Part shown: one piece after another, positions 59,959-64,000 of the stretch | Position numbering within the stretch: the stretch's first letter is position 1 | How the letters are laid out: every line of letters begins with the position of its first letter | Assembly (NCBI GenBank): GCA_902574355.1 | Contig: CACGNN010000003.1 | Location: 96,565-160,564, forward strand | Direction: 5' to 3' | From: an uncultured SAR86 cluster bacterium | GTDB lineage: Bacteria; Pseudomonadota; Gammaproteobacteria; Magnimaribacterales; Magnimaribacteraceae | DNA length: 64,000 nt | Translations under genes and position numbers: made by a program | Notes under the pieces: generated by a model | Databases searched by the model: none | Told to the model about the DNA's origin: nothing | What the model saw: the letters and a program-made list of their open reading frames with translations, nothing else

Positions 59959-62900
59959 ATGAAAAATTCCATTTCATTCTATTCTAAATCATCACTAAGT
60001 TTTGCCTTGGTTGCATTACTGAGTTTTGGTTCTATTTTCACAATTTCTGCAGATGAAGATGAAGATTCTGCTGATGTTGCTGAAGAAATTGTTGTAACAG
60101 GTTCTAGGATTAAGCGTGCTACAAACATTAGTTCACCTACACCTATGGTAACTTTAGGGGAAGACCAGATCGAAAACACTGGTTCCGTTAATGTTTATGA
60201 CATCTTGAATGAGCTTCCACAGGCTGGTGATGCTTTATCAAGAGGAAACACTAACTTTACTGTTGGTAGCTCAGGTGTTCAAACTGTTAACTTGAGAGGA
60301 TTGGGTTCAGGAAGAACTTTAACACTTGTTAATGGTAGAAGATGGGTTGGTGGTCAACCAGGTGAAGGCTATGTTGACTTAAACTCAATACCAACTGATT
60401 TAATTGATAGACTTGAAGTAATTACAGGTGGTGCTTCATCTGTATATGGTTCAGATGCGATCGCAGGGGTTGTTAATATTATTCTTAAAGATGATTTCGA
60501 GGGTATGTCAATCGAAGTTATGGAAGGTGGATATGATGCTGGAGATGGAGACACAAGTCTTGCCTCTCTAACATTCGGAGCTCAGTTTGCTGATGGCAGA
60601 GGTTCTTCGATCTTTAATATAAGAACTGACGAACAAGGTTCTGTTTTTGCTAGGGACAGAGCACCTAATACTGGAACAGATGTTTTTTATTATGGTTACT
60701 ATTATGGAGCTGATTTCGGAGCTCCATATGATTCATTTATTTTAGATCCTGCGTATTCTTCTTATCCTCCACAAGGAAGATTTTTTGTGAGTGGTACCAA
60801 TTCTAGCTCAGCTGGCATGCTTACTTTTGATTGTTCAGAGAGAGACATAGATTCTGTTGTGAAATCAGATACTGTTGTTCCATGGGGCGGATCCGCAGCT
60901 TGTGGATTCAATAGAACGCATTATAGACAGCTTGAGATACCTCTAGATAGATACAGTGTTTTTAACTCTAACAAATATGAATTTGATAGTGGTACAACCT
61001 TCTTCTCAGAAATAGCATTCACTAGTGTTGACTCAACATCATCATTTGAGCCAGTTCCTTTTAGTTCTGAAGATGCTTTTGGTGGTTTGGGAACATATGG
61101 TTTCAATATTAGAAACCCATATATGCCAGCTGCTATTCGTGACGCAGCTGTTGCTGCTCAAGGTGTTGACCTTGATGGAGATGGCAATATGGATGTAGGA
61201 ACGGATTCACTAGGAAATACTGTTGCAGGAATGTACCTAAATGCTGATGGTAATGAAATTCAAGTACCTTTTATTAGAAGGTTGGCTGAGTTTGGTTCCA
61301 GAGGATCTACAAATACCAGACAGACCTTTAGGGCTGCCGTTGGTCTTGATGGAACTCTTTCTAATGGTATGGATTGGGATCTATATTACTCATACGGATT
61401 CTCAGACAGAATGCAATACAGTGGGGCATACAATGCAGCAAATATGGCTTATGCAGTTAATGCTATAACTGGACCTACTGGACAGCCAATTTGTGCAGAT
61501 CCAATTGCCCAGGCAAGAAATTGTGTACCCATTAATCTCTTTGGAATAGATGCTGCTTCTCCTGAAGCTGTTGCTTATGTTAGAGCTGAGACAAGTCGTC
61601 AATCTAAAAACAAGCAAAGGACTGCAGCTTTCAATATAACCGGTGACTTTAATCTTTTAGGATTAGATGCTTCATTTGCCACTGGTGTTGAAAGACGTGA
61701 GGAAAGGGGTATGGATGTACCAGATCCTCTTCAACTTGCAGGACTACATGGCGGAAATAGAGTCCCTAAAACAGTAGGTGAATATTCAGTAAATGGATAT
61801 TACGGTGAGCTTTTAGTTCCTCTTGTACAAGGTCTACCTTTTGCTGATGAAATAACTTTTGAAACAGCCTACAGGGTGGATCATTACTCTACAGCAGGTG
61901 CTGTTGACGCAACAAAATTTGGAATTAGTTGGGTTATTAATGATGATATTAGATTCAGAGGTGTACTTTCTGAATCGGTAAGAGCACCTAGCATCGACGA
62001 TTTGTATTCAGGACAAGCACAATCTTACACTTCCATCGGTGACCCTTGTGCTGGTGTTGGTGGTGCTTCTGAATCGTCCATGGACCCCACAGTAGTAGCT
62101 AACTGTTTATCAGATCCAAGAATCGCTGCAACAGCAGCTGCGGGAAGATTTGATGTAGACCTTAATGAAACAATCCCAGGTTTTTCATATTCACAACCTC
62201 AAATACAAACTATTTCAGGTTTCACAGGTGGTAATGAAAATCTTGGAGAAGAATCTGCGGATACTACTACACTTGGCTTAGTCTGGACACCTTCTTATGT
62301 TGAAGGTCTGGCTGTGACGCTCGATTACTATGAAATTGAAATAGAAGACGTAATTTCTTCTGTATCCGCTTCAAGATTAATTAATGAGTGTTATGCGTCA
62401 ACTAACTATCCAAATGTTTCTCAGTGTGATGCTCACACTCGTTTTGATACTGGTCACTTAAGATATTGGTACTCTTATGGAATCAACCAATCAAAATACG
62501 AGACTGCAGGTTATGACTTGGCAGTTGGTTATACTTTTGAAGACCTAGGCCCAGTTCCTGGTGAACTTGATATTAGAGGTATAGCGACTTTCAGAGATAA
62601 GCATATATATCAAACTACTGTAGATTCAACTCCAACTGATTTTGTTGGTGAGGTTGGTCTAAATGATGAAATTGCAAGATTAAACTTCATATGGACAACT
62701 GATGACTGGTTAGTTTCTTTGCAAACAAATTATTACAGCGAAGCTTTAGATGACGGTACACAGGCCGAAGATGCTTATCACTTAAACCAAGTTGACTCAT
62801 ATACTTACATTGATATGCAAGTCAGATATGACTTAACTGATAGCGTTGATGTCTATTTTGGTATAGACAATTTAACTGACAAAAATCCACCTTACTGCCC

Positions 62901-63006
62901 TACATGTAAAAATGAGCCAAACCCAGGTTCTCATTACACAGCTCAGTCTTATGCTAGAGTTTGGGATAGTAAATTCCATTACGTTGGATTTAGATGGAAT
63001 CTGTAA
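59959..63006 (+). CDS. TonB-dependent receptor (1015 aa)
   Basis: EEIVVTGSRIKRATN; VNGRRWVGGQPG; GASSVYGSDAIAGVVNIIL; C-terminal VGFRWNL. Confidence 0.93.
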   Translation: MKNSISFYSKSSLSFALVALLSFGSIFTISADEDEDSADVAEEIVVTGSRIKRATNISSPTPMVTLGEDQIENTGSVNVYDILNELPQAGDALSRGNTNFTVGSSGVQTVNLRGLGSGRTLTLVNGRRWVGGQPGEGYVDLNSIPTDLIDRLEVITGGASSVYGSDAIAGVVNIILKDDFEGMSIEVMEGGYDAGDGDTSLASLTFGAQFADGRGSSIFNIRTDEQGSVFARDRAPNTGTDVFYYGYYYGADFGAPYDSFILDPAYSSYPPQGRFFVSGTNSSSAGMLTFDCSERDIDSVVKSDTVVPWGGSAACGFNRTHYRQLEIPLDRYSVFNSNKYEFDSGTTFFSEIAFTSVDSTSSFEPVPFSSEDAFGGLGTYGFNIRNPYMPAAIRDAAVAAQGVDLDGDGNMDVGTDSLGNTVAGMYLNADGNEIQVPFIRRLAEFGSRGSTNTRQTFRAAVGLDGTLSNGMDWDLYYSYGFSDRMQYSGAYNAANMAYAVNAITGPTGQPICADPIAQARNCVPINLFGIDAASPEAVAYVRAETSRQSKNKQRTAAFNITGDFNLLGLDASFATGVERREERGMDVPDPLQLAGLHGGNRVPKTVGEYSVNGYYGELLVPLVQGLPFADEITFETAYRVDHYSTAGAVDATKFGISWVINDDIRFRGVLSESVRAPSIDDLYSGQAQSYTSIGDPCAGVGGASESSMDPTVVANCLSDPRIAATAAAGRFDVDLNETIPGFSYSQPQIQTISGFTGGNENLGEESADTTTLGLVWTPSYVEGLAVTLDYYEIEIEDVISSVSASRLINECYASTNYPNVSQCDAHTRFDTGHLRYWYSYGINQSKYETAGYDLAVGYTFEDLGPVPGELDIRGIATFRDKHIYQTTVDSTPTDFVGEVGLNDEIARLNFIWTTDDWLVSLQTNYYSEALDDGTQAEDAYHLNQVDSYTYIDMQVRYDLTDSVDVYFGIDNLTDKNPPYCPTCKNEPNPGSHYTAQSYARVWDSKFHYVGFRWNL

Positions 63007-63020
63007 CCTAAATGCAAAAA

Positions 63021-63051
63021 AGAAGGGCTGGTTAATTACCGGCCCTTTTTT
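63021..63051 (+). terminator. intrinsic terminator of TonB receptor gene
   Basis: AAGGGCTGG…CCGGCCCTT followed by T7. Confidence 0.88.
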
Positions 63052-63071
63052 TATTCTTTATAATACAAATC

Positions 63072-64000
63072 ATGAGAAATTATTTAATTATACTTTTTTT
63101 TGCTTTCTTAACTGCCTGCTCAGAGTCTGTTAAACCTGTCGACACTGCTGTAGAAAATCAGATTTTATTTATTGGAAACGGAACTGAACCTCAAGATCTA
63201 GATCCTCACATAGTAACAGGAGTTCCAGAAAGTAAAGTTTTGATGGCTTTGCTAGAAGGTCTTGTCATTAGGAATCCAGATGGCCCAGATCCACTTCCTG
63301 GAGTCGCCAAGGACTGGGATATTTCTGGGGATGGTAAAACATATATCTTTTATTTGAGAGATGATGCTCTTTGGTCAAATGGAGACTATGTGACAGCGTA
63401 CGACTTTGTCTATGCATGGAATAGAGTGCTTATGCCGAGTCTAGGCTCTAAATATCCAGATATGCTGTACGACGTTGTTAATGCCGAGGAATTTAACAAA
63501 GGAATAATAAAAGATTTTTCAAGAGTAGGCGTCAAAGCCTTAGATAGAAAGACCTTAAAAGTATCTTTAAAAAATCCTGCTCCTTATTTTCTAGAGTTAC
63601 TTTGTCATTACACAACCAGACCTGTTCATAAAGAGACGATTGAATCTTACGGCGAAATGGATACAGCTGGTAGTCAATGGACAAGGCCGGGTAACTTTAT
63701 AGGGAATGGCCCTTTTACACTGGACAAATGGGAATTGAATAAAGTTATTGTAGTAAAGAAAAACCCTTCATATTGGAATAGTTCGGTAGTTAAATTAAAT
63801 GAGATACACTTTTTTCCAGTCGATAATGCATCTCGCGAAGATTTAATGTTTAGATCAGGTCAGTTGCACGTGACCAGCACTGTTCCACCTGAAAAAGTTG
63901 AATCCTATCAAGAAAAGTACCCCAATAATATTCAAGTTGATCCATTTTATGGAACATATTACTATCGGTTTAATACTAAAAAGACACCTTTTGATAGCAA
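63072..64000 (+). CDS. peptide ABC transporter substrate-binding lipoprotein (OppA/SBP_bac_5), truncated by window edge
   Basis: Translation MRNYLIILFFAFLTACSES…GTEPQDLDPHIVTGVPESKVLMALLEGL…DDALWSNGDYVTAYDFVYAWNRVL; lipobox LTAC. Confidence 0.9.
   Translation, partial: MRNYLIILFFAFLTACSESVKPVDTAVENQILFIGNGTEPQDLDPHIVTGVPESKVLMALLEGLVIRNPDGPDPLPGVAKDWDISGDGKTYIFYLRDDALWSNGDYVTAYDFVYAWNRVLMPSLGSKYPDMLYDVVNAEEFNKGIIKDFSRVGVKALDRKTLKVSLKNPAPYFLELLCHYTTRPVHKETIESYGEMDTAGSQWTRPGNFIGNGPFTLDKWELNKVIVVKKNPSYWNSSVVKLNEIHFFPVDNASREDLMFRSGQLHVTSTVPPEKVESYQEKYPNNIQVDPFYGTYYYRFNTKKTPFDS

Noticed and set aside
1-64000. CRISPR arrays, transposases, prophage or toxin-antitoxin modules
   Set aside because: No regularly spaced repeats, transposase, phage structural or TA-like ORF pairs found on either strand by eye.

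Overview
AT-rich, very densely packed chromosomal segment from a marine gammaproteobacterium. Gene content resembles streamlined SAR86/OM-type oligotrophs; that taxonomic placement is inference. I see no phage, plasmid, IS element, CRISPR or rRNA. Main blocks: (1) ABC-F fragment, MFS transporter, Fur-box-controlled fbpABC iron importer, CYP153-like P450, FeS-BCP-type photolyase; (2) Rieske oxygenase, ABC-2 exporter, DUF2256, QueH, peptidase E, tRNA-Asp, nuclease, frameshifted SDR; (3) beta-lactamase-family hydrolase, two tandem gamma-glutamyltransferases, DASS transporter, TonB receptor; (4) patatin, M48 lipoprotein protease, and an SDR / HDAC-like amidohydrolase / glutamine-synthetase-like operon; (5) gpsA, SDRs, and an acyl-CoA/KAS/AMP-ligase/Baeyer-Villiger (AlmA-like) lipid or hydrocarbon block; (6) a conserved folD, tRNA-Pro/Arg/His, tig-clpP-clpX-lon-hupB-ppiD-fabI, peptide-SBP block with two TonB receptors and a DadA-like oxidase interleaved. 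Most interesting observations: a pseudoknot-capable structured leader at about 9575-9690 upstream of a small Gly-rich secreted ORF; a photolyase that appears to have lost Fe-S ligand cysteines; eight of eight convergent gene junctions with no room for a terminator, three sharing a palindromic stop; an A9-tract frameshift in an SDR; and RpoH-like promoters before clpP and lon.
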